Assembly (NCBI GenBank): GCA_029260695.1
Contig: JAJDCT010000164.1
Location: 1 to 9,612 of the forward strand
DNA: 9,612 nucleotides
Origin: Phycisphaeraceae bacterium
Lineage (GTDB): Bacteria; Planctomycetota; Phycisphaerae; Phycisphaerales; Phycisphaeraceae
Reading direction: 5' to 3'
Positions 1-5,641 of this stretch are shown piece after piece (the stretch's first letter is position 1; every line of letters begins with the position of its first letter). The translations under genes and the position numbers were made by a program. Under the pieces are notes generated by a model. That model did no database searches and was not told where the DNA came from. It saw only the letters and a list, made by a program, of their open reading frames with translations.

Positions 1-794
1 CCACCGGCCACGTCCCCAAGTTGCGGCGGCGGGCCCACGTCGTGGTAGACATCGGCGGGGCTGGCCTTGCTCATCGCGAAGGGGGTGACATCCCCCCAGT
101 TGGGGCCGATGAACTCCTGGACGGCGGTGCCGATGACGATCCCGTTCTGAAGCACCAGGTGATCGAACGCCAGGGGCTGCCAGCGGTTGGGGTCGGCCAT
201 CAAAGTCCCGGGCAGGTCCTTGACCATGGGGGGGTTGACGGGGGAGTACCCGGAGGTGTCGGCGTAGTCGTTCTGCTCGTTGGCACCGTCTGTTGTGCCG
301 AAATTGATGATGGTCTGAGCGATGCGGTTGCCCAGTGCGGCGGGCAAGTTGCCGGCGGTCGAGGTGAACGTCTTGTCGTAACCCAAAGCATCCATTTTGG
401 CGTCGAACGCGGCCTGCGAGACGGCCGAGCCTGGACCACTTTGGAAGCGGTGTTTGAGGACGTTGTACGCGGCGAAGCTGATCGCCTCATCACGTGCAGC
501 AACGACATCGACGGCCGAGGCGGACTCGTGGTGCAGGTACTGCGTAGATGTGAGGTCGTAGGCGGACCAGGCGTCGTACATGGCGGTCGACACATGAAAA
601 AGGTTGCGTGAGTGGACAGTGGGTCTGGGCGTGTCCAGTCGGATGGCATCAAGCAGTTGATCGTCCCATTGCCGGGCGACGGTTTGTTGGGCTTGAGCGT
701 GAGATGATCCGACAACCAGAAGCCCTGCCGCCAGCAGAGCGACAACAACAGAAACACGCTTTTGAGCGTGCTTGCGGAAAAATGTGGATACCAC
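1..794 (-). CDS. Secreted vanadium-dependent haloperoxidase-like protein (PAP2 superfamily), N-terminal part
   Basis: This gene reads leftward and is cut by the window edge; 264 residues are visible. The frame is open throughout. I chose the GTG at 794-792 because an AGGGAGG ribosome site lies 5 bases upstream. Residues 1-35 are a signal peptide: basic stretch RKHAQKR (7-13), a hydrophobic core of Val/Ala/Leu/Gly, and an A-Q-A cleavage site near residue 35, so the protein is exported. After that come VHSRNLFHVSTAMYDAW (residues 60-76) and, further on, MADPNRWQPLAFDHLV and EFIGPNWGDVTPFAM. From memory, these resemble the helical N-terminal half of bacterial vanadium chloroperoxidase-like proteins (DUF6851/PAP2 type). 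The family uses vanadate to oxidise halides with peroxide, or acts as a phosphatase. The vanadate-binding residues lie in the C-terminal half, outside the window, so activity cannot be judged. It is divergent from the DUF971 gene. The family call is fairly sure, the substrate is unknown. Confidence 0.68.
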   Translation of the reverse strand, partial: MVSTFFRKHAQKRVSVVVALLAAGLLVVGSSHAQAQQTVARQWDDQLLDAIRLDTPRPTVHSRNLFHVSTAMYDAWSAYDLTSTQYLHHESASAVDVVAARDEAISFAAYNVLKHRFQSGPGSAVSQAAFDAKMDALGYDKTFTSTAGNLPAALGNRIAQTIINFGTTDGANEQNDYADTSGYSPVNPPMVKDLPGTLMADPNRWQPLAFDHLVLQNGIVIGTAVQEFIGPNWGDVTPFAMSKASPADVYHDVGPPPQLGDVAG

Positions 795-812
795 CCCAAC
801 CTCCCTATAAAA

Positions 813-827
813 GGTGTCTACGACACC
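813..827. repeat. Perfect inverted repeat in the leader of the haloperoxidase-like gene
   Basis: GGTGTC-TAC-GACACC is a perfect 6-base inverted repeat with a 3-base spacer. It sits 19 bases upstream of the GTG start at 794. Read on the minus strand, the hairpin is followed directly by TTTT and then by the ribosome site. It could be an operator, a short attenuator-like hairpin or a 5' UTR stabiliser. The stem is short, so chance is possible. Confidence 0.3.
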
Positions 828-983
828 CCTCCTATTACAACAACTTCAGTATGTCACGAGGGGGGTTTAAAATCCAGTGATTTATATCTTTTTTGGCTAT
901 TTACCGTCTTACGCTCGGCCCACTGGGTGTCCATTTTGACATGCAGGCGGTACAGGTTTTGTGCCTGCAAACGCGCAAAGAGG

Positions 984-989
984 TATCCT
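984..989 (+). promoter_or_regulatory. Putative -10 box of the DUF971 gene, leaderless type
   Basis: TATCCT lies 8 bases before the ATG at 998, so transcription would begin at or next to the start codon. No well-spaced ribosome site precedes that ATG: the only AAGG ends 2 bases from it. The same hexamer sits 7 bases before the TPR-YggX start. No good -35 was found at 16-18 bases; TTGTGC at 959-964 is 19 bases away. Confidence 0.3.
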
Positions 990-997
990 CTAAGGTG

Positions 998-1444
998 ATG
1001 CACGAACCTATCCAGTTTCATCGCGCGCCGGGGCCCGAGGGCGGCTCTGACGAGCGCTCCGGCCCAGGCGTCCGCCCCCGTCACATGGACCTTAAGAAAG
1101 ACAAGGCCCTGACGATCCAGTGGTCGGACGGGCGGGTGTCGATCTACCCCATTGCGTATCTGCGTAAGCTGTCGCCCTCGGCGGAGGCGAAAGAGCTGCG
1201 TAAGGAGATGGCCCGTAACCCACTGACCGTCATGCCCGCAAGCGGGAGCCAGGCCGGGGGGGCCGGCCCGTTGACCGCGGAGGGGATCGAGATGGTGGGT
1301 AATTATGCCGTGCGGCTGCGGTTCTCCGACGGGCACGACACGGGGCTGTATACCTGGGCCTACCTCCGTGAAATCGACCCGAACCGCCCCACTGATTCGG
1401 GCCCACAAGGCCCTGAACAGCCAACCAACGAGGGCCCGGCCTAA
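998..1444 (+). CDS. DUF971 (GBBH-like N-terminal domain) protein
   Basis: The product has 148 residues. Residues 36-59 hold LTIQWSDGRVSIYPIAYLR, and residues 100-126 hold VGNYAVRLRFSDGHDTGLYTW with YLREI after it. These are the two conserved blocks of DUF971, the domain found at the N-terminus of gamma-butyrobetaine hydroxylase and as a stand-alone bacterial protein of unknown role. Where some members carry a CPCxxC metal site, this one has SPSAEA (59-64). It belongs to the cysteine-free SPSAE type, which from memory is common in bacteria. The protein has no cysteine at all. The first 35 and last 20 residues look disordered (rich in Pro, Gly and Glu). The start is uncertain: the ATG at 998 follows a possible leaderless promoter, and an in-frame ATG at 1085 would begin right before the domain. 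It lies 64 bases ahead of the DUF47 gene on the same strand, so co-transcription is possible, but a role in phosphate transport is not established. Confidence 0.82.
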   Translation: MHEPIQFHRAPGPEGGSDERSGPGVRPRHMDLKKDKALTIQWSDGRVSIYPIAYLRKLSPSAEAKELRKEMARNPLTVMPASGSQAGGAGPLTAEGIEMVGNYAVRLRFSDGHDTGLYTWAYLREIDPNRPTDSGPQGPEQPTNEGPA

Positions 1445-1508
1445 GGTATTTGACCGCCGCGAGCCAGCGGCTATAAAGACCGTCCCGCACCTCAGAAAAG
1501 AGCCCCCT

Positions 1509-2186
1509 ATGCGAACCATATCTAAACTCTTTGGCCAGTCCCCGATCGTCCCGCTGCAGGCCCACATGGACAAGGTCACGCAGTGTGTGGAGAAGGTCAA
1601 GCAGATGTTCGAAGCCCTGCGCCAAGGCGATCAAGCGGCAGTTGAGAAGCTCGCAGAAGAGACCTCGGCCCTGGAATACGAAGCCGACCAGATCAAGCAC
1701 GACATCCAATCTCACCTGCCCAAGCGGCTGTTCATGGCGATCGACCGGTCGCGGATCCTGGACATCCTGGCGGTGCAGGACAACATCGCAGACAAGGCGG
1801 AGAACATCGGCGTGCTGATGACGCTCAAGGCGATGACGCTGCCGGATTGGCTGGCGGGCGACTTCAACACGTTCCTGAACAAGAACATCGAGGCGTTCGA
1901 GGGGGCCCGTGGGATCATCAACCAGCTCGACGAGTTGCTTGAAACCGGGTTCGGCGGCGGTGAGGCTGAGCGGGTCCTGAGGATGGTCGAAGAGGTGGCT
2001 CACACGGAACACGAGGTCGATGTAATCCAACGCCAGATGCTCAAGAGCCTGTTTGCTAATGAGGAGGGCCTTTCGACCGGGGACTTCTTCCTGTGGACCA
2101 AGCTGTTCAAACAGGTCGGCGACCTGTCGAACCTGGCCGAGCGATTAGCGAACCGCGTCCGCCGGACGCTTGAGTTGAAGAAGTAG
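1509..2186 (+). CDS. DUF47 (PhoU-like) family phosphate transport accessory protein
   Basis: The product has 225 residues and matches the all-helical DUF47/PhoU-like family in length and pattern. ETSALEYEADQIKHDI (50-65), then AVQDNIADKAENIGVL (88-103), and EVAHTEHEVDVIQRQML (162-178) are the paired acidic helices typical of the family. These E-x2-x-D clusters bind metal ions in related PhoU structures. It is cytoplasmic, with no signal peptide or membrane segment. Genes of this family usually sit next to Pit permeases, as here (68 bases upstream of pit), and are thought to regulate or gate the permease. The ATG at 1509 has a weak purine-rich AAAAGAG 7 bases upstream. The open frame extends further upstream through the end of the DUF971 gene, but that part does not resemble the family. 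A TATAAA at about 1471-1476 could be a -10 box for an internal promoter. Confidence 0.9.
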   Translation: MRTISKLFGQSPIVPLQAHMDKVTQCVEKVKQMFEALRQGDQAAVEKLAEETSALEYEADQIKHDIQSHLPKRLFMAIDRSRILDILAVQDNIADKAENIGVLMTLKAMTLPDWLAGDFNTFLNKNIEAFEGARGIINQLDELLETGFGGGEAERVLRMVEEVAHTEHEVDVIQRQMLKSLFANEEGLSTGDFFLWTKLFKQVGDLSNLAERLANRVRRTLELKK

Positions 2187-2234
2187 CCGACCACGTCGCC
2201 GCTATTCCCCCACACTACCCCACAGACGACTTAA

Positions 2235-2246
2235 CCGATTAATCGG
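2235..2246. repeat. 12-base perfect palindrome overlapping the pit ribosome site
   Basis: CCGATTAATCGG is its own reverse complement. Its last bases merge into the GGGAGA ribosome site (2244-2249) of the pit gene. It may be a small operator or a stem that limits ribosome access. It is short, so chance cannot be excluded. Confidence 0.3.
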
Positions 2247-2254
2247 GAGACCCG

Positions 2255-3772
2255 ATGGGCACTGAAGCGATGATTCTGACCGGGCTGGCGATGGTCTTTG
2301 GGCTGTACATGGCCTGGAACATCGGCGCCAACGACGTCGCCAACGCGATGGGCACCAGCGTCGGCTCGGGCGCACTAACACTCAAACGCGCGGTGATCCT
2401 GGCGGCGATTATGGAGTTCTGCGGCGCGTTCTTCCTGGGGCCACACGTCACCGATACCATCCGCAAGGGCATCATCGACCCCGAGATGTTCAAGTTGGAC
2501 CCCGGTGGCTTGGAGCAAGGTGCGCGGATGTTCTGCTTCGCGATGCTCGCGGCACTGCTTGCGGCCGGGGCGTGGCTGCAGATCGCGTCATATTTTGGTT
2601 GGCCTGTCTCCACCACCCACTCGATCGTCGGATCAATCGTCGGTGTGGGTTGCGTCTACGGCGGGATCGAGGCGGTGAACTGGTTCGGCGGGGATGGGTT
2701 TAACGTCCTGACCATCCTCCGTGGCAAGGGCGGGCTCTCGTCGATCGTCGCAAGTTGGGTGGTCTCACCGCTGATGTCCGGGACTATCGCCTACCTGGTC
2801 TTCCGCTTTATATTGAAACGGGTATTCTACCGGCCCGACCCGGTCGCTGCGGCGCGGGTCTGGACGCCGATTATCGTGTTCGTCGTGATGGTCACGATGA
2901 TGCTGGTGCTGTCGTTCAAGGGGCTCAAGCCTTTCTGGAAAGACAACTTCGGCCTCAAGCCAATGGACTTCTGGCCGCTGACAATCGGCATAAGCGTCTC
3001 GTTATTCAGCGGGATTGCGGGGGCCTTGATCTCGCGTCGCCTGGCAAGAAAGGTCAAGTCCGACGACCCCGCGCTGGCCCGGCTTCAAGCGGACCTCTAC
3101 ACCGCACGGGCGATGAGCAAGGCCCTGATGCACCTGCGCCGTGTACACAGCACAGCCGTGGGCGAGAGTCAGGAGCAGGCGAAGCGCGCACTGCACGAGG
3201 CCGAGACCCTCTACAGCCAAGTCCGCGACCGGACACGAGGCAACACCGACAGCCACGTCTATCACAACGTCGAACGCATCTTCATCTACCTGCAGATCAT
3301 CAGCGCGGGTTTCGTCGCGCTGGCGCACGGGTCCAACGACGTCGCCAACGCGATCGCCCCACTTGCCGCCGTGGTCGAAACCGCGAAGCACATGGAGGTC
3401 TCCACGAAGTCGCCCGTGCCTATGTGGGTGCTGGGGATTGGCGGCGTGGGGATCGTGGTCGGCTTAGCGACTTGGGGCTGGCGCGTGATGATGACCGTGG
3501 GCAAACGGATCACCGAACTCACACCTTCGCGCGGGTTTTGTGCGGAGTTCGCCGCAGCGGTGACGATCCTGATCGCTTCGGTCTGTAAGCTGCCGATCTC
3601 GACGACGCACACCCTGGTCGGGGCGGTGCTGGGTGTGGGCCTGGCAAGGGGCATCGGGGCGTTGAACCTCAACACCGTCCGAGACATCATTGTTTCGTGG
3701 GTCATCACCATCCCCGCCGGCGCGGGCCTGGCGATCATATTCTTCTACGCCCTGCAGATGGCGTTTGGGTGA
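2255..3772 (+). CDS. pit: Pit-type inorganic phosphate transporter (PHO4 family)
   Basis: The product is a 505-residue polytopic inner-membrane permease of the PHO4 family (PF01384; bacterial PitA is about 500 residues). It takes up phosphate, probably as a metal-phosphate complex driven by protons, or with sodium in some relatives. The inverted-repeat fold shows as two copies of each signature: GANDVANAMGT (24-34) with STTHSIVGS (119-127) in the first half, and GSNDVANAIAP (359-369) with STTHTLVGA (449-457) in the second. About ten hydrophobic segments are visible. A charged cytoplasmic loop of roughly 85 residues (about 257-340) joins the halves. It contains helices rich in Arg, Glu and Gln and is the likely contact site for the DUF47 partner. 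The ATG at 2255 has GGGAGA 5 bases upstream. No residue of the signatures appears to be missing. It is the last gene of the DUF971-DUF47-pit run. Confidence 0.95.
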   Translation: MGTEAMILTGLAMVFGLYMAWNIGANDVANAMGTSVGSGALTLKRAVILAAIMEFCGAFFLGPHVTDTIRKGIIDPEMFKLDPGGLEQGARMFCFAMLAALLAAGAWLQIASYFGWPVSTTHSIVGSIVGVGCVYGGIEAVNWFGGDGFNVLTILRGKGGLSSIVASWVVSPLMSGTIAYLVFRFILKRVFYRPDPVAAARVWTPIIVFVVMVTMMLVLSFKGLKPFWKDNFGLKPMDFWPLTIGISVSLFSGIAGALISRRLARKVKSDDPALARLQADLYTARAMSKALMHLRRVHSTAVGESQEQAKRALHEAETLYSQVRDRTRGNTDSHVYHNVERIFIYLQIISAGFVALAHGSNDVANAIAPLAAVVETAKHMEVSTKSPVPMWVLGIGGVGIVVGLATWGWRVMMTVGKRITELTPSRGFCAEFAAAVTILIASVCKLPISTTHTLVGAVLGVGLARGIGALNLNTVRDIIVSWVITIPAGAGLAIIFFYALQMAFG

Positions 3773-3792
3773 AGACCGGGGGTTTGGATTTA

Positions 3793-3828
3793 GGGATTGG
3801 GGATTGGGGATTGGGGATTGGGGATTGG
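3793..3828 (+). repeat. Tandem heptamer repeat, five perfect copies of GGGATTG
   Basis: Five identical 7-base units run from 3793 to 3827, followed by one extra G. The G3-4 runs are separated by ATT, which fits the G-quadruplex rule of four or more runs with 3-base loops on the plus strand. The complement, in register CCCCAAT, resembles the short heptanucleotide repeats described in heterocystous cyanobacteria. Copy number of such repeats often varies between strains by slippage. The array lies between the pit stop (3772) and the sixA start. Confidence 0.9.
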
Positions 3829-3861
3829 CAAGACCAGAGTCCAGCCGCCCCATTTATCCGT

Positions 3862-3894
3862 ATCCCCAACGCCTAATCTCTAATCTCAATCCCG
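3862..3894. repeat. Degenerate opposite-strand copies of the heptamer
   Basis: ATCCCCAA (3862-3869) is the exact complement of TTGGGGAT inside the array. TAATCTC occurs twice in tandem (3874-3887), followed by AATCCCG (3888-3894). Together they look like decayed heptamer units in inverted orientation. They could pair with the array at 3818-3825 to form an 8-base stem upstream of sixA. Confidence 0.4.
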
Positions 3895-3895
3895 C

Positions 3896-3901
3896 TAAAC
3901 T
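3896..3901 (+). promoter_or_regulatory. Putative -10 box of sixA, leaderless type
   Basis: TAAACT ends 6 bases before the sixA ATG at 3908. The sequence between is pyrimidine-rich (ACCCCC) with no ribosome site, so the mRNA would start at or very near the ATG. No recognisable -35 was found. Confidence 0.33.
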
Positions 3902-3907
3902 ACCCCC

Positions 3908-4411
3908 ATGCAGCTCTATGTCTTCCGTCACGGGATCGCGGAGCCGGGCAGCGCTGATACCCCCGACGCGGACCGGCCGTTGTCGCCGGTGGGGATCGAG
4001 CGCACCCTCGCAGCCGCTCAAGGCTTGGCCCGCTTCGCCGATCGGCCGAACGTCATCCTCACCAGCCCCAAGGACCGGGCACGTCAGACCGCCGGGATCC
4101 TCGGCGACCTGTTCGACCTCACGCCGGAGATTATCGCCGTGCTCGCGGACGGCTCGGCTGTGGACGTGATCCACATGCTACGAAACCGTGACGAAAACAG
4201 CATCCTGATCGTCGGCCACGAACCCACCCTCAGCGAGGTCATCGAGTCCCTCTGCACACACAAGACGCTGCCGGGGTTTATCGAGTTGAAAAAGGCGTCG
4301 TGCGCGTTGGTCGATGCACCCCTGCACCCAGACGATGCGCCGGGGCCAGGGGTGTTGAAGTGGCTGCTGCCACCGAGGGCGCTGCGCGGGTTGGGTCGGT
4401 ATGATTCGTGA
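3908..4411 (+). CDS. sixA: SixA-like phosphohistidine phosphatase (histidine phosphatase superfamily)
   Basis: The product has 167 residues, near the usual 155-170 of SixA proteins. The catalytic RHG motif is at residues 7-9, with His8 as the nucleophile. TSPKDRARQTA (52-62) is the SP-x-x-R-A-x-Q-T block that carries the second phosphate-binding arginine (Arg57). IVGHEPTLSEVIE (101-113) contains the second catalytic histidine, His104. The short chain without an inserted lid domain fits SixA, which in E. coli removes phosphate from histidines of phosphotransfer proteins (ArcB, PtsO), rather than phosphoglycerate mutase. It is cytoplasmic. The substrate here is unknown: no histidine kinase or PTS gene is nearby. 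The ATG at 3908 lacks a ribosome site. The 135-base gap after pit and a promoter-like box of its own suggest separate expression. Confidence 0.88.
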   Translation: MQLYVFRHGIAEPGSADTPDADRPLSPVGIERTLAAAQGLARFADRPNVILTSPKDRARQTAGILGDLFDLTPEIIAVLADGSAVDVIHMLRNRDENSILIVGHEPTLSEVIESLCTHKTLPGFIELKKASCALVDAPLHPDDAPGPGVLKWLLPPRALRGLGRYDS

Positions 4412-4442
4412 TTGATTCCGTCACAAAACAGAAAGGCATCAC

Positions 4443-4705
4443 ATGCTTGCTTATCTCTTGGCTCAGTCAGCTACCGATGGCGTTGAACCCAATATCTGGG
4501 TTGAACTATTATTGATCTTGAAGACCTGGGGCCGTTCTTTTTCATTGCCTTCTTAATCTTATTTTTTACATTTCGTATCCTACGAATGTACACCGATTCG
4601 GCGGTCAAGCAGGCCGAGGCATACTCCAACTGTATGGAAGCTAAAACCGACGAGATGATCGAACTTCTGCGATCCATCAACGATAAACTTGATCGTAACG
4701 GTTAA
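4443..4705 (+). pseudogene. Small single-pass membrane protein, interrupted by a -1 frameshift
   Basis: The ATG at 4443 follows a good GAAAGG ribosome site 6 bases upstream. This frame reads MLAYLLAQSATDGVEPN and on to LLLILKTWG, then stops at 4554-4556. From about 4529 the next frame continues naturally: GPFFFIAFLILFFTFRIL is a membrane segment, followed by a charged coiled-coil-like tail ending ELLRSINDKLDRNG and TAA at 4703-4705. That second frame has no usable start; it is closed by TGA at 4502-4504. Adding one G to the GGGG run at 4528-4531 would join both halves into an 87-residue protein: short N-terminus, one membrane helix, cytoplasmic coiled coil. The cause could be a real inactivating mutation, a base-call error in the G run, or recoding, though no slippery heptamer was seen. 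The gene is visibly richer in A+T than its neighbours. No family was recognised. Confidence 0.55.
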
Positions 4706-4713
4706 TGATAAAA

Positions 4714-4736
4714 CGGACCGCTGGTGCGGACCGCTG
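4714..4736. repeat. 10-base direct repeat in the convergent gap
   Basis: CGGACCGCTG occurs at 4714-4723 and again at 4727-4736, 13 bases apart. The second copy overlaps the left arm of the terminator-like hairpin. Its role is unknown. Confidence 0.5.
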
Positions 4737-4750
4737 TGGGGGCACGGCGG
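4731..4750. terminator. Terminator-like hairpin between convergent genes
   Basis: CCGCTGTG (4731-4738), a GGGG loop and CACGGCGG (4743-4750) form an 8-base-pair stem with one G-U pair. It lies between the plus-strand small membrane gene (ending 4705) and the minus-strand TPR-YggX gene (ending 4789), where a bidirectional terminator is expected. No T-run follows on either strand, so an intrinsic terminator is doubtful. Confidence 0.33.
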
Positions 4751-4788
4751 CTCGGATTAGTGCGCTGTTAAACGTGCCTTGATTATGC

Positions 4789-5436
4789 CTACGCCTGTTC
4801 GGTCTGCTTGGCGTATTCGGCGACCTCATCCATCGTGACCTGCAACCATTCGAGCATGTACTGCTCGTAGGTGTCCTGGTGCTGGTCGTTGGAGAAGTCC
4901 AGGCGCAGCTCGTTGATGACCTTGGTGCCCTGGCCGATCCATTCGCTCCAGGTTTCCTGGCCGAAGTGGTCGTAGATGAACTGACCGACAGGGCCGCGCA
5001 TGGGCGGGTCGGCCAGTCGGTTCTGGGGCTTGCCGGTGCGTCGATCCAGGACCGTGTCGCCGGAGGCCTCGACCTCCTTCTTGCGTTCGGCGGCGTCCTG
5101 GACCTGGGGGATCGGCAGGCCGAGCTTTTCCAATAGCGACCCGATGGCTTTCTGAGGCATCACATCGCCCCGCTCGGCGGCGACGGTGTAGCCCTCGGTC
5201 AGCAGCGGGCCCGCCTCGGCCTCCTTACCAAGCTGGATCAGGACCTGGCCACGCAGCTGATAGGCCCGGCTCATCCCGGGGTTCAGTTCGATGGCCTTGG
5301 CGAAGGCGCCTTGGGCGTCCTCCGGGCGGTCGGCGTCCTTGTACGCGTTGGCCAGGCTGAAGTAGGCCATGTCGTCCGGCGCTTCGCGGGCCATCTGCTC
5401 CCACTGGGCGATACGTTCTTCTGCGGTAGTGCTCAT
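4789..5436 (-). CDS. TPR protein with C-terminal YggX-like (Fe(II)-trafficking) domain
   Basis: The product has 215 residues. Residues about 20-90 form two TPR units: DDMAYFSLANAYKDADRPED with FAKAIELNPG, then SRAYQLRGQVLIQLGKEAEA. A charged linker (about 105-140) follows. Residues about 146-200 hold PPMRGPVGQFIYDHFGQETW, then SEWIGQGTKVINELRLD, and QYMLEWL. This aligns by eye with E. coli YggX (KRIYNEISKEAWAQW, TMLINEKKLN, EQEMVNFLF), a protein linked to iron handling and protection of Fe-S clusters. YggX itself is about 90 residues with an N-terminal cysteine; this protein has no cysteine, so any cysteine-dependent role is lost. The ATG at 5436 was chosen because the TPR begins just after it; the open frame upstream (to about 5601) runs into an intergenic repeat and looks non-coding. 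There is no ribosome site, but TATCCT lies 7 bases upstream. It is divergent from the addB-like gene. The TPR call is sure, the YggX call likely. Confidence 0.82.
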   Translation of the reverse strand: MSTTAEERIAQWEQMAREAPDDMAYFSLANAYKDADRPEDAQGAFAKAIELNPGMSRAYQLRGQVLIQLGKEAEAGPLLTEGYTVAAERGDVMPQKAIGSLLEKLGLPIPQVQDAAERKKEVEASGDTVLDRRTGKPQNRLADPPMRGPVGQFIYDHFGQETWSEWIGQGTKVINELRLDFSNDQHQDTYEQYMLEWLQVTMDEVAEYAKQTEQA

Positions 5437-5443
5437 ACCGGAT

Positions 5444-5472
5444 AGGATAGACAACTTATCCGCCAAGCCAAG
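5444..5472 (-). promoter_or_regulatory. Putative promoter of the TPR-YggX gene, leaderless type
   Basis: On the minus strand, TTGGCT (-35 candidate, about 5466-5471) is 16 bases from TATCCT (5449-5444), which is 7 bases from the ATG at 5436. Transcription would then start at or next to the ATG, which matches the lack of a ribosome site. Confidence 0.38.
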
Positions 5473-5505
5473 TCGGGCAACGGTCTGAACCGATCCGGGC
5501 ATAAA

Positions 5506-5610
5506 TAGCCGCATATGAACACGAATAAACGCAAATGGGGTGAGGGGAAGGACGGGGCAAGAGGCTGTCTGTATGATTGATTCGCGTTCATTCGCGTTCA
5601 TTTGCGGCTA
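5506..5610. repeat. Long imperfect inverted repeat (31-base arms, about 43-base loop)
   Basis: The arms are 5506-5536 and 5580-5610. The reverse complement of the left arm matches the right arm at 27 of 31 positions. Three of the four differences become G-U pairs in RNA made from the minus strand. The right arm contains TTCGCGTTCA twice in tandem (5581-5600). The ends carry TAGCCGC and GCGGCTA. The element fills most of the gap between the divergent TPR-YggX and addB-like starts. It looks like a dispersed palindromic element (REP or MITE type); no transposase is nearby. Confidence 0.75.
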
Positions 5611-5641
5611 GATTTCTGACCGGTTGCTTCAGGGTTTCACC

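Noticed and set aside
200..799. A 199-residue open frame on the minus strand overlapping the haloperoxidase-like gene
   Set aside because: Its product is rich in Pro, Thr, Ser and Arg with no family resemblance. The neighbouring minus-strand frame starting at 794 has a signal peptide and recognisable family motifs over the same bases.
936..941. A perfect TTGACA as a -35 box for the DUF971 gene
   Set aside because: No convincing -10 hexamer occurs 16-18 bases downstream (the region reads TTTGTGC).
854..1600. A long minus-strand open frame (248 residues) opposite the DUF971 gene
   Set aside because: It is a GC-driven shadow of the DUF971 and DUF47 genes. Its product has no recognisable motifs, and the plus-strand product has clear DUF971 blocks.
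1230..2030. A 266-residue minus-strand open frame opposite the DUF47 gene
   Set aside because: It is the antisense shadow of a well-recognised family protein; the composition is Arg/Leu/His-heavy and there is no ribosome site.
2229..2237. CTTAACC as a Pho-box before pit
   Set aside because: There is a single partial copy, whereas Pho boxes are multiple spaced repeats; it also overlaps the 12-base palindrome.
2755..3588. A 277-residue plus-strand frame inside pit
   Set aside because: It is a frame-shifted reading of the permease; the pit frame holds both pairs of PHO4 signatures without interruption.
3793..3828. The heptamer array as a CRISPR or satellite locus
   Set aside because: Units are 7 bases with no spacers, so this is a simple tandem repeat.
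4520..4560. Programmed -1 frameshifting in the small membrane gene
   Set aside because: No X-XXY-YYZ slippery heptamer fits the reading frame in the overlap (4505-4556). A simple one-G loss explains the data better.
4571..4588. TATCCT close to an in-frame ATG inside the small membrane gene, as an internal leaderless start
   Set aside because: The spacing is only 4 bases, and starting there would remove the membrane segment. It is more likely chance.
5437..5601. An extended start for the TPR-YggX gene at about 5601
   Set aside because: The extension translates the right arm and the loop of the palindromic element, has no family resemblance, and the TPR begins just after the ATG at 5436.
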